Below are positions 1 to 7,230 of a stretch of DNA of 10,983 nt, in pieces. Source of the stretch: PHAA01 sp964584415. Lineage in GTDB: Bacteria; Bacillota; Syntrophomonadia; Syntrophomonadales; Syntrophomonadaceae. The position numbers and the translations under genes were made by a program. The stretch is from positions 1 to 10,983 of the forward strand of contig CAZOZX010000067.1 of NCBI GenBank assembly GCA_964584415.1, read 5' to 3'. A model generated the notes under the pieces. It ran no database searches, had not been told where the DNA came from, and saw nothing but the letters and a program-made list of their open reading frames with translations. Each line of letters opens with the position of its first letter. Position 1 is the stretch's first letter.

Positions 1-308
1 ACCCTTCCCGGACTGCCTTCCAGGATTTCCGTATGCACCGGGATATTTTCCTGGCGTACTTTTTCGGCCGCTTCCTTTAAAATAGCGGCCAGGTGGTTTT
101 GGCTGTTTTCCTGCAGAAACTTCATGATGGCAGTGTTGTCGGGATAAATACCTTCCAGGGACACGGTGCTTTGGTATACAACCGGTAAAGCGTAGGCAGC
201 AACCACATAAATAGCTGCCCCTGAATTATGAGCTATCTCTATCGCCGCTTGCAGAGCCTTTTTTGCCTGGTTACCCTCATCGTAAGCAACTAGTATCTTT
301 CTTATCAT
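1..308 (-). CDS. Universal stress protein (UspA family), N-terminal part
   Basis: This reading frame starts at the ATG whose complement is at 306-308 and runs off the left edge, giving about 102 of the usual 140-150 residues. The N-terminus MIRKILVAYDEGNQAKKAL fits the first beta strand and helix of the UspA fold (normally K-I-L-V-A-x-D-G-S-x-x-A-x-x-A). The last visible residues, EILEGSPGR, match the strand before the nucleotide-binding glycine motif G-x2-G-x9-G-S/T, most of which lies outside. The usual D-G-S near the start is D-E-G here. A run of six G on the coding strand (315-320) lies six bases before the start and can act as ribosome binding site. Such proteins are cytoplasmic, often bind ATP and respond to starvation or stress; the specific role is unknown. 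The gene lies downstream of the cysteine desulfurase-like gene, separated by 144 bases, and may have its own promoter. Confidence 0.85.
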   Translation of the reverse strand, partial: MIRKILVAYDEGNQAKKALQAAIEIAHNSGAAIYVVAAYALPVVYQSTVSLEGIYPDNTAIMKFLQENSQNHLAAILKEAAEKVRQENIPVHTEILEGSPGR

Positions 309-452
309 AACTAACCCCCCTAGATTAATTTGACCGGAGCATATACTCAATTGTTTGGGTATAAGGTTCTTACCTTAAGTCTATTCATTATTGCAGTTTC
401 TGTAAAGAATGACTCCTAATACCTGCTGCTCACCCTCGAGATAAAATGTGAT

Positions 453-1841
453 CTAAACAGTTACGAGACTATTGAAGTAATCTTTGGCATTAAGATCGAC
501 CGGCCAATAGCCACCCTGGCTGGGTAAAAATCTGTAACGCCGCCTGAATTCAAATTTATTTTCGTTAATTGCTTTTAACCACTTGACCAGATGATCGATT
601 TCTTCTCGGGTATTATAGGCAGCAATACTTATGCGAACCATTCCCGGTATCTTATCGAGTTGATTTTGCTCATAGAGATCCGGTTTTATATCCCTTTCTT
701 CATATCCAAGTAACTGCCGTACGTACCCCTGCGCACAGAAACAGCCGGTCCGTAAACCGATGCCTCCCTCAAAACAAAGAACTGCTCCCGCCAGGGCATG
801 GGACACCTCCGCCAAATTAAAGGTTATCACCCCGACCCGCGGCTGTCCTCCATATATCCGTAAACCCTTTATGGTTCGTAATTGTTCTAGCGCATAGTCG
901 GTTAACTGTCCTTCGTAACAGCTAAGATCATACATCCCCAGTTTAAGCAGATAATTCAGTGTGGCAGCTAATCCGTAGGCTCCCGCTACATTTGGTGATC
1001 CTGCTTCATCTTTGTCGGGCGGAGCCGCCCACCATATCTTATCATTGGTCACTAATTTAACTGTGCCCCCACCAGGATATTCAGGTTTCCCTGCACCGAA
1101 TACTTCCTTGGGACCGATTAGAACCCCAGAGCCAAACGGGGCGAAGATCTTATGCCCGGAAAACGCCAGGAAATCAATATGATCCCCGTGGGAATGGGGC
1201 TTCATGTCAAAGGATTGATGGGGTATTAGCTGAGCCCCGTCGACCAGGATGCGGCTTCCATGAGCGTGAGCCATTCTGGCCAGGCGATGAACATCGTTGA
1301 TGTGACCGGTAACATTTGAGGCACCGCAAATAGCCAATAGTTTAATTCGGCGGGGATACTTGCGAAATAAATCCTCTATATGATCAAGGTCGAGAAGTCC
1401 GCTGCTATCCACCGGAATTTTGAGCACCTGGTTACGAGCCCGCCAGGGTAATTCGTTAGAATGATGTTCCATGGCGGTTATCAGTACTATGTCTCGGGAA
1501 TTCAAATCCAGCCGGTAGGAGAGTTTATTTATGGCTTCGGTAGTATTTTTAAGGAATATTACGGTATCCCTTGACAAATCCGCCCCCACGAATTTAGCTG
1601 CTACATCGTGACATTCATCATATATCCTGGAACTTAAAAGAGATTTAAAGCCCGTACCCCTGTGAACCCCGGAATAACAATCCCAAAAATTATTCATTTG
1701 TCTTAGTACCGGTTCTAACGGGGGAGTACTGGCGGCATTATCCAAATAGATATAACGCCGTTTCTTTTTGCCCAGTATCGGCACCGATTGGTTGATACCC
1801 TTGATATCATGCCTTAATTGCAGTTCAGCTGTTTTGCTCAT
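453..1841 (-). CDS. Cysteine desulfurase-like class V aminotransferase (PLP enzyme)
   Basis: A complete 462-residue protein of the aminotransferase class V / NifS-SufS fold. Visible landmarks in order: YLDNAAST (residues 32-39), the H-H-S-N motif at 126-129, D201-G-A-Q204 that contacts the PLP ring, S-G-H-K with the Schiff-base lysine at K231, and R364-T-G-C-F-C-A-Q-G. C369 falls where SufS enzymes carry the catalytic cysteine (R-x-G-H-H-C-A), but the two histidines are replaced by C367 and F368. The protein is about 50 residues longer than a typical SufS and ends in a basic then aromatic tail (about 425-462). If active as a desulfurase it would take sulfur from cysteine for Fe-S or thio-compound synthesis; an amino acid lyase or epimerase-like activity is also possible. 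Start ATG has an AGGATG ribosome site (complement of 1846-1851). The DsrE-like gene ends 69 bases upstream on the same strand, suggesting a shared sulfur-relay function. No suf/isc scaffold gene is visible. Confidence 0.85.
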   Translation of the reverse strand: MSKTAELQLRHDIKGINQSVPILGKKKRRYIYLDNAASTPPLEPVLRQMNNFWDCYSGVHRGTGFKSLLSSRIYDECHDVAAKFVGADLSRDTVIFLKNTTEAINKLSYRLDLNSRDIVLITAMEHHSNELPWRARNQVLKIPVDSSGLLDLDHIEDLFRKYPRRIKLLAICGASNVTGHINDVHRLARMAHAHGSRILVDGAQLIPHQSFDMKPHSHGDHIDFLAFSGHKIFAPFGSGVLIGPKEVFGAGKPEYPGGGTVKLVTNDKIWWAAPPDKDEAGSPNVAGAYGLAATLNYLLKLGMYDLSCYEGQLTDYALEQLRTIKGLRIYGGQPRVGVITFNLAEVSHALAGAVLCFEGGIGLRTGCFCAQGYVRQLLGYEERDIKPDLYEQNQLDKIPGMVRISIAAYNTREEIDHLVKWLKAINENKFEFRRRYRFLPSQGGYWPVDLNAKDYFNSLVTV

Positions 1842-1910
1842 AGTACATCCTTTTTTCTTAGTTTTATAAATATACTATGAACACTATCGTTAAGTGGTTA
1901 CCCCCGGTTA

Positions 1911-2399
1911 TTAAATAAAAAGCTGGATAGCCGAGTTGGCGGCATCTTCCAAATAGGTGTGTACATCGATAACCTCTATTCCTTCCAATAACTCCTCTTC
2001 TTTAAAACCCATTATCTCGAGGGAGAGTTTACAGGCATAGAAACGTACCCCTTTCTTACGGGCGCCCTGAAGGAAATCCTGTAGATGAGGTGTCTGGTTA
2101 TCGTCCATCATGCCCAATAGCATAGCTTTGCCGATTCCTGCCATGTTGAGTTTGGAGAGAGGAAGCAGCTCGGCACTGGCAGGGGTTATAGAAGCGAACA
2201 TTTTCTCCTGGATGTTCTTATCCTGCATGGAGATTTTGTCCTTATCCCGCACCAAAAATAAACCCCAAAACGCGCAGAATATGGTTGTAGTCATACCCTT
2301 CTCCATGGCTCCGTTAGCCAGGATCATGGCGGCCAAACATTTATCGTAATCACCACTAAATAATAGTATGTTCAGATGCTGTTTCTTATCAATCTCCAT
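1911..2399 (-). CDS. DsrE/DsrF-like sulfur-relay family protein
   Basis: A 162-residue soluble protein resembling the DsrE/DsrF/DsrH-like family, closest to the DsrE2 type (often labelled peroxiredoxin-family). N-terminal LNILLFSGDYDKCLAAMILA forms the first strand and helix; FCAFWGLFLVRD (41-52) and FYACKLSLEIMGF (120-132) are the typical cysteine-containing stretches, with C42 and C123 conserved in pattern. C123 is the likely persulfide-carrying residue by family analogy. Members of this group move sulfane sulfur between proteins, often beside rhodaneses, TusA or desulfurases, which fits the desulfurase-like gene 69 bases downstream. The start ATG is preceded by AAAGGAG nine bases upstream on the coding strand. 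No membrane segment is seen. Family assignment is good; substrate and partners are inferred. Confidence 0.8.
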   Translation of the reverse strand: MEIDKKQHLNILLFSGDYDKCLAAMILANGAMEKGMTTTIFCAFWGLFLVRDKDKISMQDKNIQEKMFASITPASAELLPLSKLNMAGIGKAMLLGMMDDNQTPHLQDFLQGARKKGVRFYACKLSLEIMGFKEEELLEGIEVIDVHTYLEDAANSAIQLFI

Positions 2400-2724
2400 A
2401 CCCGGACTCCTTTCGCAATTTATTTCATCATTACTAGAGTATCCCCATTAGCATTTTCTATGCCCGGGTATTGCGCCCCTGTAGTGCGTTTGATCAATCA
2501 TGGGGCCGTATATTTTAGGAATGGCGACTAAAGACAAGCATTCGTCGCAAGAATCAGAAAAATGGTCATGATATGCCCGTGAATAGACATTACCGTTAAG
2601 GATGAAGGTTGCTTATCTGGACACAAGTATTATACTAAGCGCAGAGGTAAACCATGTGCAAAAGTTCACAAAGGATAGTCGATCCTGGTTTATCAAATCT
2701 ATTTAAAGATGGGAGGTGAATTTT
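2400..2724. other. Divergent intergenic region without a gene
   Basis: These 325 bases separate the minus-strand DsrE-like gene from the plus-strand repeat protein, so they should hold promoters for both. On the plus strand a plausible promoter is seen at 2609-2636 (listed separately). On the minus strand only the ribosome binding site of the DsrE-like gene is clear; no convincing sigma-A promoter was found by eye. No RNA gene or long repeat was recognised. Confidence 0.6.
2609..2636 (+). promoter_or_regulatory. Possible sigma-A promoter for the repeat protein
   Basis: TTGCTT (2609-2614) and TATACT (2631-2636) are separated by 16 bases. The -10 box matches 5 of 6 consensus positions, the -35 box only 3 of 6. 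Transcription would start near 2643, leaving a leader of about 80 bases before the start codon at 2725. Confidence 0.35.
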
Positions 2725-3102
2725 ATGGCAAAGGAATTGGGCGTTATGAGCGATTGGATTGATTCCTACGTGGACACAATCCAGGATGTATACGGATCAT
2801 TCGATACACCAGAGCTATCGACCGCTGAGGTCTGTGAAGAATGGCAGCGGGTATTTGATCCGGTTATGTCCGAAGAAGCCGATCCGTTCTTCGGCGGTGT
2901 AGAATCCTATCTGCAGGCATTGGAAGAGCTGTACGGAGAATTTGAGCTTCATCCTATGTTGTCGATCCAGGAAATCTGTGAAGAATGGCAGCGGTGTTTC
3001 AGTAAGAGCGGAAGTATTTCTCTGAACCCTGATCAAGTTCGAGGGAAACCAGCCGCAGTCCGCGAAGATTATGACAAGTGGCCTCTATCATCTGCATCAT
3101 AG
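2725..3102 (+). CDS. Small acidic protein with two internal repeats, function unknown
   Basis: A 125-residue protein that I do not recognise. Two copies of one motif make up most of it: about residues 12-44 and 59-92, with the shared pattern S-Y-(V/L)-x-(T/A)-(I/L)-x-(D/E)-(V/L)-Y-G-x-F, then the near identical (V/I)-C-E-E-W-Q-R-x-F. Each copy contains one cysteine (C37, C85) and one tryptophan (W40, W88) in identical setting. The protein is strongly acidic, has no signal peptide or membrane segment, and its C-terminal 30 residues are polar and not repeated. An upstream in-frame GTG at 2716 lies inside the ribosome binding sequence GGGAGGTG (2711-2718), so the ATG at 2725, six bases after it, is the better start. 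The gene appears to stand alone: its own upstream region and a strong terminator (3135-3163) flank it. It looks like a real gene because the ribosome site, terminator and protein-level repeat all agree. Confidence 0.75.
   Translation: MAKELGVMSDWIDSYVDTIQDVYGSFDTPELSTAEVCEEWQRVFDPVMSEEADPFFGGVESYLQALEELYGEFELHPMLSIQEICEEWQRCFSKSGSISLNPDQVRGKPAAVREDYDKWPLSSAS
2831..2994 (+). repeat. Internal direct repeat, 20 identical bases
   Basis: The 20 bases at 2831-2850 recur exactly at 2975-2994, 144 bases (48 codons) later and in the same reading frame. They encode the C-E-E-W-Q-R core of the repeated protein motif. DNA identity at synonymous positions suggests a fairly recent internal duplication or gene conversion. 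Confidence 0.85.
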
Positions 3103-3134
3103 TACTTAGTAGGGAAATATAATTGCACATGTTT

Positions 3135-3163
3135 AACCCGGTCAATCTGACCGGGTTTTTTTT
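3135..3163 (+). terminator. Intrinsic terminator after the repeat protein
   Basis: A perfect 10-bp stem, AACCCGGTCA (3135-3144) with TGACCGGGTT (3148-3157), has a 3-base loop and runs into an uninterrupted T tract to 3163. It lies 32 bases after the stop codon and insulates that gene from the OLE locus downstream. Confidence 0.93.
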
Positions 3164-3292
3164 ATATTATCAGAATCCTGTAAAATCCTTACCTACGATG
3201 ATTATGGCAGAGATAATCGACGATAATAATGATTCCTTTCGATCTTAAACCTGTCATAGTGAGAATAAGGGCAGAGTGCGCCAAACCGCGGA

Positions 3293-3322
3293 TTGGTACT
3301 ATAAACCCAAAAATGATATAAT
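3293..3322 (+). promoter_or_regulatory. Extended -10 sigma-A promoter for the OLE RNA operon
   Basis: TATAAT (3317-3322) is a perfect -10 box, preceded by TG at 3314-3315 in the extended -10 position. TTGGTA (3293-3298) matches 4 of 6 positions of the -35 consensus, with an 18-base spacer. A start near 3329-3331 would give an RNA of about 600 bases before oapA, which fits the known size of OLE RNA. No other promoter of similar quality was seen between here and oapA, so it probably drives oapA, dxs and following genes as well. Confidence 0.7.
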
Positions 3323-3329
3323 ACTCATC

Positions 3330-3902
3330 GAGAAACTACCGGCAAAAGGTTGCAGTATTCTAGTCAACTCTGCTAGTTTTGAAGACGGGCCTAAAAATCC
3401 ATCAAGGGCACATCGATGAAGCTTCTGGTAGCGGCTTGCGACGCCCAGTCGGGGGTCGCTGCTGGGAGTTAAGGGTGTTGGGGCAATCCGCAATGGCATG
3501 CGGGCATGACCCCACATCCATGGAGGCTCGCGCTGACCGCAAGGAAGCGCGGGAAAACCTGCATTCCGGGCGGAACTGGGTGCAGTGTAGCCTGCCTTGA
3601 GTGGCTATAGCGGATAGGCATCAAAGGGCGATAATGCCTTGGCCGAGGCATTACCGCCTGCCTTGAAATTGTAAGCTGCAAAAGAGGCTAGAGATTGATG
3701 TGGGTTGTTGAGGAAAACTCCTAGACTGTGTGCGCCATAGCATGGTTTATCAAGGATTAAAGTGTGTACTTAGTGGTAATCCAACAAACGTGTGCGGTGA
3801 CGGCACGTAGCAGGCGTAAAGGGAAACCGCCCATCTGGCAACAAGTGGGAGACCTGCGGGGAAAACCTGCTGGACCTATGTCACAACGTTTACTTGATAA
3901 AC
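3330..3902 (+). ncRNA. ole: OLE RNA (ornate, large, extremophilic RNA)
   Basis: About 600 bases between a promoter and the oapA gene hold no credible gene but many strong stems. Examples: CTACCGG (3336-3342) with CTGGTAG (3425-3431); CCGCA/TGCGG (3488-3492/3499-3503) inside GGGG/CCCC (3480-3483/3510-3513); CGCGCT/AGCGCG (3529-3534/3546-3551); a long arm AGGCA, GGCG, TAATGCCT (3616-3639) with AGGCATTA, CGCC, TGCCT (3646-3663); GGATTA/TAATCC (3754-3759/3777-3782) enclosing AAGT/ACTT; and GTGAC/GTCAC (3797-3801/3880-3884) enclosing AGCAGG/CCTGCT (3809-3814/3866-3871). OLE RNAs are known as roughly 600-base noncoding RNAs of Firmicutes, placed directly before oapA and near isoprenoid genes; they form membrane-associated complexes linked to tolerance of magnesium, alcohol and cold stress. 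Here size, structure, neighbour and position before dxs all match. I recognised it by context and structure, not by alignment, so the exact ends are uncertain: the 5' end is taken from the promoter, the 3' end from the last small hairpin (3888-3902). Confidence 0.85.
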
Positions 3903-3948
3903 TACCTTTTGCTAAATTACTTTGGAATTGTTTTAGGGTGGAAATATA

Positions 3949-4518
3949 TTGACAGGTCAATTGAAAAGCAGCCTATTATCAGGCTTAATAGTTACTTTCT
4001 TCACCTTCTTCACAGCGCTGGTTGTCAGTATCGGTTCAGAAGCCCTGGTAAGGGCGGTGAACAGCACTCTGCTTGCGTTTGTTTTATTATTGGTGATTAT
4101 TATTGCCGGAATACTTTTTGATATGGTAGGAACTGCTGCCACGGCAGCACAATTGCCGCCTTTTAATGCCAAGGCGGCTAAAAAAGTATTTGGAGCTTCC
4201 CAAGCGGTTAAAATAACTAAAAATGCCAGTGTAGTGGCCAACTATACCGCCGATGTCGGCGGAGATATTGCCGGAACTTTAAGTGGTGCAGTTGGAGCTG
4301 GTATTATATATAATTTAACCCAGATGTTTGCGCTTCAAGACCTGGTTTTGGCTGGAGCAGCTATGACCAGTTTCATAGCCGCAATAATGGTTGGCGGCAA
4401 GGCCATAGGCAAAAGCCTGGCTATCCGCAATGCCAATGCCATTATTTTTGAAGTTGCGGTAATTTTAGGATGGTGGGAGAAACTCACCGGGTTGGAATTA
4501 TTTAGGGACAGAAGGTGA
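3949..4518 (+). CDS. oapA: OLE RNA-associated membrane protein OapA
   Basis: A 189-residue integral membrane protein. Hydrophobic segments lie at about residues 9-31, 39-60, 107-128 and 132-150, with a hydrophobic stretch near the C-terminus (about 163-175). Between the second and third segments is a basic linker (N-A-K-A-A-K-K, then K-I-T-K-N) followed by D102-V-G-G-D106. This D-x-x-x-D motif corresponds to the paired aspartates (D104 and D108 in the Bacillus halodurans protein) whose change disrupts OLE function. The family binds OLE RNA and holds it at the membrane; the basic linker is a reasonable RNA contact by inference. The pattern of S-G-S/E-A followed by small-residue-rich helices is loosely like DUF21 (CorC/CNNM magnesium transporters), which would fit the magnesium link, but this is tentative. 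Start is TTG, with AGGGTGG (3935-3941) seven bases upstream. Its stop overlaps the ribosome site of dxs, so translation of the two is probably coupled. Confidence 0.85.
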   Translation: MTGQLKSSLLSGLIVTFFTFFTALVVSIGSEALVRAVNSTLLAFVLLLVIIIAGILFDMVGTAATAAQLPPFNAKAAKKVFGASQAVKITKNASVVANYTADVGGDIAGTLSGAVGAGIIYNLTQMFALQDLVLAGAAMTSFIAAIMVGGKAIGKSLAIRNANAIIFEVAVILGWWEKLTGLELFRDRR

Positions 4519-4522
4519 CCGC

Positions 4523-6436
4523 GTGGACGGGATATTAGACCGGGTAAACTCTCCCCGGGATATCAAAAAGCTTTCAGTTGCCGACATGTACGTTTTGGCA
4601 GCCGAGATAAGGAAAATGTTAGTTGACAGTGTAGCCGCCTGCGGCGGACACCTGGCGGCCAACTTAGGGGTAGTCGAATTAACCCTTGCCCTGCATTATG
4701 TCTTCGATACGCCCAATGATAAGATCATTTGGGACGTTGGACACCAGAGTTACACCCATAAAATTTTGACCGGACGTAAAGACAGAATGTCCAGCCTGCG
4801 TCAGTTTGGCGGAATCAGCGGATTTCCTAAATTCGAGGAGTCACCCTATGATGCATTCAATACCGGACACAGCAGTACCTCGATTTCGGCTGCCTTAGGA
4901 ATGGCCCTGGCCCGAGATGTTCAAAAACAGAGCTATTCGGTTGTAGCGGTAACGGGTGACGGGGCCATGACTGGCGGAATGACTTACGAAGCCTTGAATC
5001 ACGGTGGGCAGGAAGGCTGCGACTTAATCGTAATATTGAACGATAACGAGATGTCCATCTCCAAGAATGTGGGAGCAATGTCCAGTTACCTCAACCGGCT
5101 GCGCACTGACCCTTCCTACAATCGCACCAAAGAAGAGGTAGGTAATGTTTTGACCCGCATTCCCGGCATAGGTCCTAATATTGCCAGAGCAGCAGGCCGT
5201 CTCAAAGATACGGTTAAATATCTTATGGTTCCGGGCATTTGGTTTGAAGAACTTGGTTTTCATTATATAGGCCCGGTCAATGGGCATGATCTCGACGTTT
5301 TGATTCCTGTATTAGCCAATGCTCGTAAAATGAAAGGACCGGTTTTAGTACATACCATCACTGAAAAAGGCCGGGGGTATGAACCTGCCCGGCAAAATCC
5401 GGACGTCTTCCATGGGGTCGGGCCGTTCAATCCGGTCACCGGACTGCAAATCAAAAAGCCGCTCAAGACCTACACCGAAATATTCGGCGACTATATGGCT
5501 GATCTGGGCGGACGTGACAAGAGAATTGTAGCAATAACTGCCGCTATGGCCAGCGGCACCGGCTTGAGTAAATATGCTCAGTTATATCCTGAACGATTTT
5601 TTGATGTCGGCATCTGCGAACAGCATGCCGTCACCTTAGCAGCAGGAATGGCCCGGGCTGGTTTAAAACCGGTGGTGAGTATTTACTCGACTTTCCTGCA
5701 AAGAGCCTATGATCAGATTATTCATGATGTTGCCCTTCAGAACCTGCCCGTGGTATTTGCCATTGACAGGGCAGGCCTGGTTGGCGAGGATGGTCCCACC
5801 CATCAGGGGGTCTTCGATTTATCCTACCTTAGGCCCATTCCCAATCTCATTATCATGGCTCCCAGTAATGAAAAAGAGTTGGTTGACATGATGCATACCG
5901 CTTTGGCGGCCAATGCTCCTGTGGCTGTCAGGTATCCCCGTGGTGCAGGTGAGGGAGCGGTTGTAAGCGAAGAACCTTCTATTATTCCGATTGGGGTGCC
6001 CGAAGTCATTTCCTCCGGAACGGATCTGGCATTTGTAGCGGTAGGCCGTGCAGTGACGGTTGCCAGAGAAACGGCAGAGTTATTAGCTGATAAAGGAATA
6101 AGTGTGGAATTAGTCAATGCTCGATTTATTAAACCGCTTGATATGGATTTCATTAATAAAATAGGCAGCCGATTTAAAAGGATCGTGACCCTTGAAGATA
6201 ACGCGGTAGCCGGTGGTTTTGGCAGCGCCTTAACCGAGATGTTACAGGAACGAAAATTGCCTGCCGATGTCTTGAGCATCGGTATCCCGGATGAATTTGT
6301 CGAGCAAGGCCGGGTGGATATATTATGGGAACTGTTGAATATGGAAGCAGAGTCTGTTGCAGAACGCATTTACAGCCGTTGGCCTGATCTTAATAACCGA
6401 ATTGCACTGGAGTGGCGTAAAATTGGCCAAAATTAG
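4523..6436 (+). CDS. dxs: 1-deoxy-D-xylulose-5-phosphate synthase
   Basis: Complete 637-residue enzyme that condenses pyruvate and glyceraldehyde 3-phosphate to DXP, the first step of the MEP isoprenoid pathway and a source of thiamine and pyridoxal precursors. Thiamine diphosphate domain: GGHLAANLGVVELTLALH (41-58), DVGHQSYTHK (71-80), GDGAMTGG (145-152) and N-D-N (173-175), the metal/cofactor motif. The transketolase-like pyrimidine domain shows DVGICEQHA (361-369) with catalytic glutamate E366, then D415-R-A-G, GEDGPTHQG (421-429) and V-R-Y-P-R-G (469-474); the C-terminal transketolase domain follows. Length is normal for the family (about 620-640). Start GTG at 4523 uses GAAGGTGA (4511-4518), which overlaps the oapA stop codon. 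Being directly after the OLE RNA and oapA is the usual arrangement for OLE loci, but ispA and xse genes normally found upstream are not here. Confidence 0.97.
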   Translation: MDGILDRVNSPRDIKKLSVADMYVLAAEIRKMLVDSVAACGGHLAANLGVVELTLALHYVFDTPNDKIIWDVGHQSYTHKILTGRKDRMSSLRQFGGISGFPKFEESPYDAFNTGHSSTSISAALGMALARDVQKQSYSVVAVTGDGAMTGGMTYEALNHGGQEGCDLIVILNDNEMSISKNVGAMSSYLNRLRTDPSYNRTKEEVGNVLTRIPGIGPNIARAAGRLKDTVKYLMVPGIWFEELGFHYIGPVNGHDLDVLIPVLANARKMKGPVLVHTITEKGRGYEPARQNPDVFHGVGPFNPVTGLQIKKPLKTYTEIFGDYMADLGGRDKRIVAITAAMASGTGLSKYAQLYPERFFDVGICEQHAVTLAAGMARAGLKPVVSIYSTFLQRAYDQIIHDVALQNLPVVFAIDRAGLVGEDGPTHQGVFDLSYLRPIPNLIIMAPSNEKELVDMMHTALAANAPVAVRYPRGAGEGAVVSEEPSIIPIGVPEVISSGTDLAFVAVGRAVTVARETAELLADKGISVELVNARFIKPLDMDFINKIGSRFKRIVTLEDNAVAGGFGSALTEMLQERKLPADVLSIGIPDEFVEQGRVDILWELLNMEAESVAERIYSRWPDLNNRIALEWRKIGQN

Positions 6437-7226
6437 GTTGGATAACCTGGTATATGCGCGGGGGCTGGCCGAAAGCAGGGAAAAAGCCCGGGCCATGATT
6501 ATTGCCGGCGAGGTATATAGCGACGGAGTCAAAGCCGACAAGCCCGGTGCAAAAGTGGAAGAAAACGCTGAACTGCGAATTGAGTCCCGAAGGTTAAAAT
6601 ATGTGAGCCGGGGCGGCTATAAACTAGAAGGGGCCATCAAGGATTTTGATTTAGACTTTAATGGTAAAGTCGTTCTCGATGTAGGTGCATCAACAGGTGG
6701 TTATACCGATTGCGCCCTGCAAAATGGAGCAGCCAAAGTATTTGCTTTGGATGTAGGCTATGGCCAATTGGATTGGAGACTGCGTAATGATCCTCGGGTA
6801 ACGGTAATAGAACGTACCAATATCCGATATTTTGATCCTGAGCAACTGGGAGAATTGGTTGATATTATCACTATGGACGTGTCTTTTATATCAACTGCTA
6901 TTATTTATCCGGTACTAAGCAGAATGCTGAAAGAGCAGGGAGAGGTTATAACTCTCATAAAACCGCAGTTTGAAGCCGGGAAAGATAAAGTTGGGAGAAA
7001 TGGAGTAGTAAAGGATCCTAAGATTCACCGTGACGTGCTGGAAAAATGTATAAATGCGGCCGAGAAAGCAGGTTTATACTGTGTTGGGGCAAGCTTTTCC
7101 CCGATCAAAGGCCCCAAGGGAAACATTGAGTATTTTATTCATTTATTGAAGAACCCTGCCCCTTCCAAATATACTGGAGATACAGAAGAAATAGTTATGA
7201 GGGCTCATAACGCTTTGGAGGCATAA
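6423..7226 (+). CDS. tlyA: TlyA family S4-domain rRNA methyltransferase
   Basis: A 267-residue protein with an N-terminal S4 RNA-binding domain (about 3-60: RLDNLVYARGLAESREKAR, then IIAGEVYSDG) and a Rossmann-type FtsJ-like methyltransferase domain. The SAM-binding motif is VLDVGASTGGYT (84-95); later motifs are ALDVGYGQLDWRLR (108-121), M-D-V-S-F-I-S (151-157) and IKPQFEAG (179-186). TlyA proteins 2'-O-methylate cytidines of 16S and 23S rRNA in actinobacteria; the Firmicutes relatives, often called YqxC or hemolysin A, are presumed rRNA methyltransferases, and the hemolysin name is probably misleading. The frame is open further upstream to 6357, but the TTG at 6423 follows GGAGTGG (6409-6415) by seven bases and gives the normal family N-terminus, so it is chosen. 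It overlaps the end of dxs by 14 bases, showing tight coupling. Confidence 0.93.
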   Translation: MAKIRLDNLVYARGLAESREKARAMIIAGEVYSDGVKADKPGAKVEENAELRIESRRLKYVSRGGYKLEGAIKDFDLDFNGKVVLDVGASTGGYTDCALQNGAAKVFALDVGYGQLDWRLRNDPRVTVIERTNIRYFDPEQLGELVDIITMDVSFISTAIIYPVLSRMLKEQGEVITLIKPQFEAGKDKVGRNGVVKDPKIHRDVLEKCINAAEKAGLYCVGASFSPIKGPKGNIEYFIHLLKNPAPSKYTGDTEEIVMRAHNALEA

Positions 7227-7230
7227 GTAA

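Noticed and set aside
362..377. Small hairpin TAAGGT/ACCTTA between the desulfurase-like and stress protein genes
   Set aside because: Only six pairs and no T tract; too weak to call a terminator or operator.
2430..2480. Sigma-F-like boxes for the DsrE-like gene on the minus strand (GGCATA and GGGGATACTC)
   Set aside because: The spacer is only 12 bases, shorter than sigma-F promoters use, and there is no functional reason to expect forespore expression.
3274..3902. Group II intron fragment (GTGCG at the left edge, GAAA-rich loops)
   Set aside because: No domain V-like hairpin, no reverse transcriptase and no split gene; position before oapA-dxs fits OLE RNA much better.
3379..3952. Several open frames of 60-75 codons on both strands between 3299 and 3960
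   Set aside because: They lack ribosome sites, have composition unlike proteins and coincide with strong RNA stems; they are by-products of the structured RNA.
5824..6369. 181-codon open frame antisense to dxs
   Set aside because: It lies wholly within dxs, is serine/threonine/leucine-rich as expected for a shadow frame, and has no visible ribosome site.
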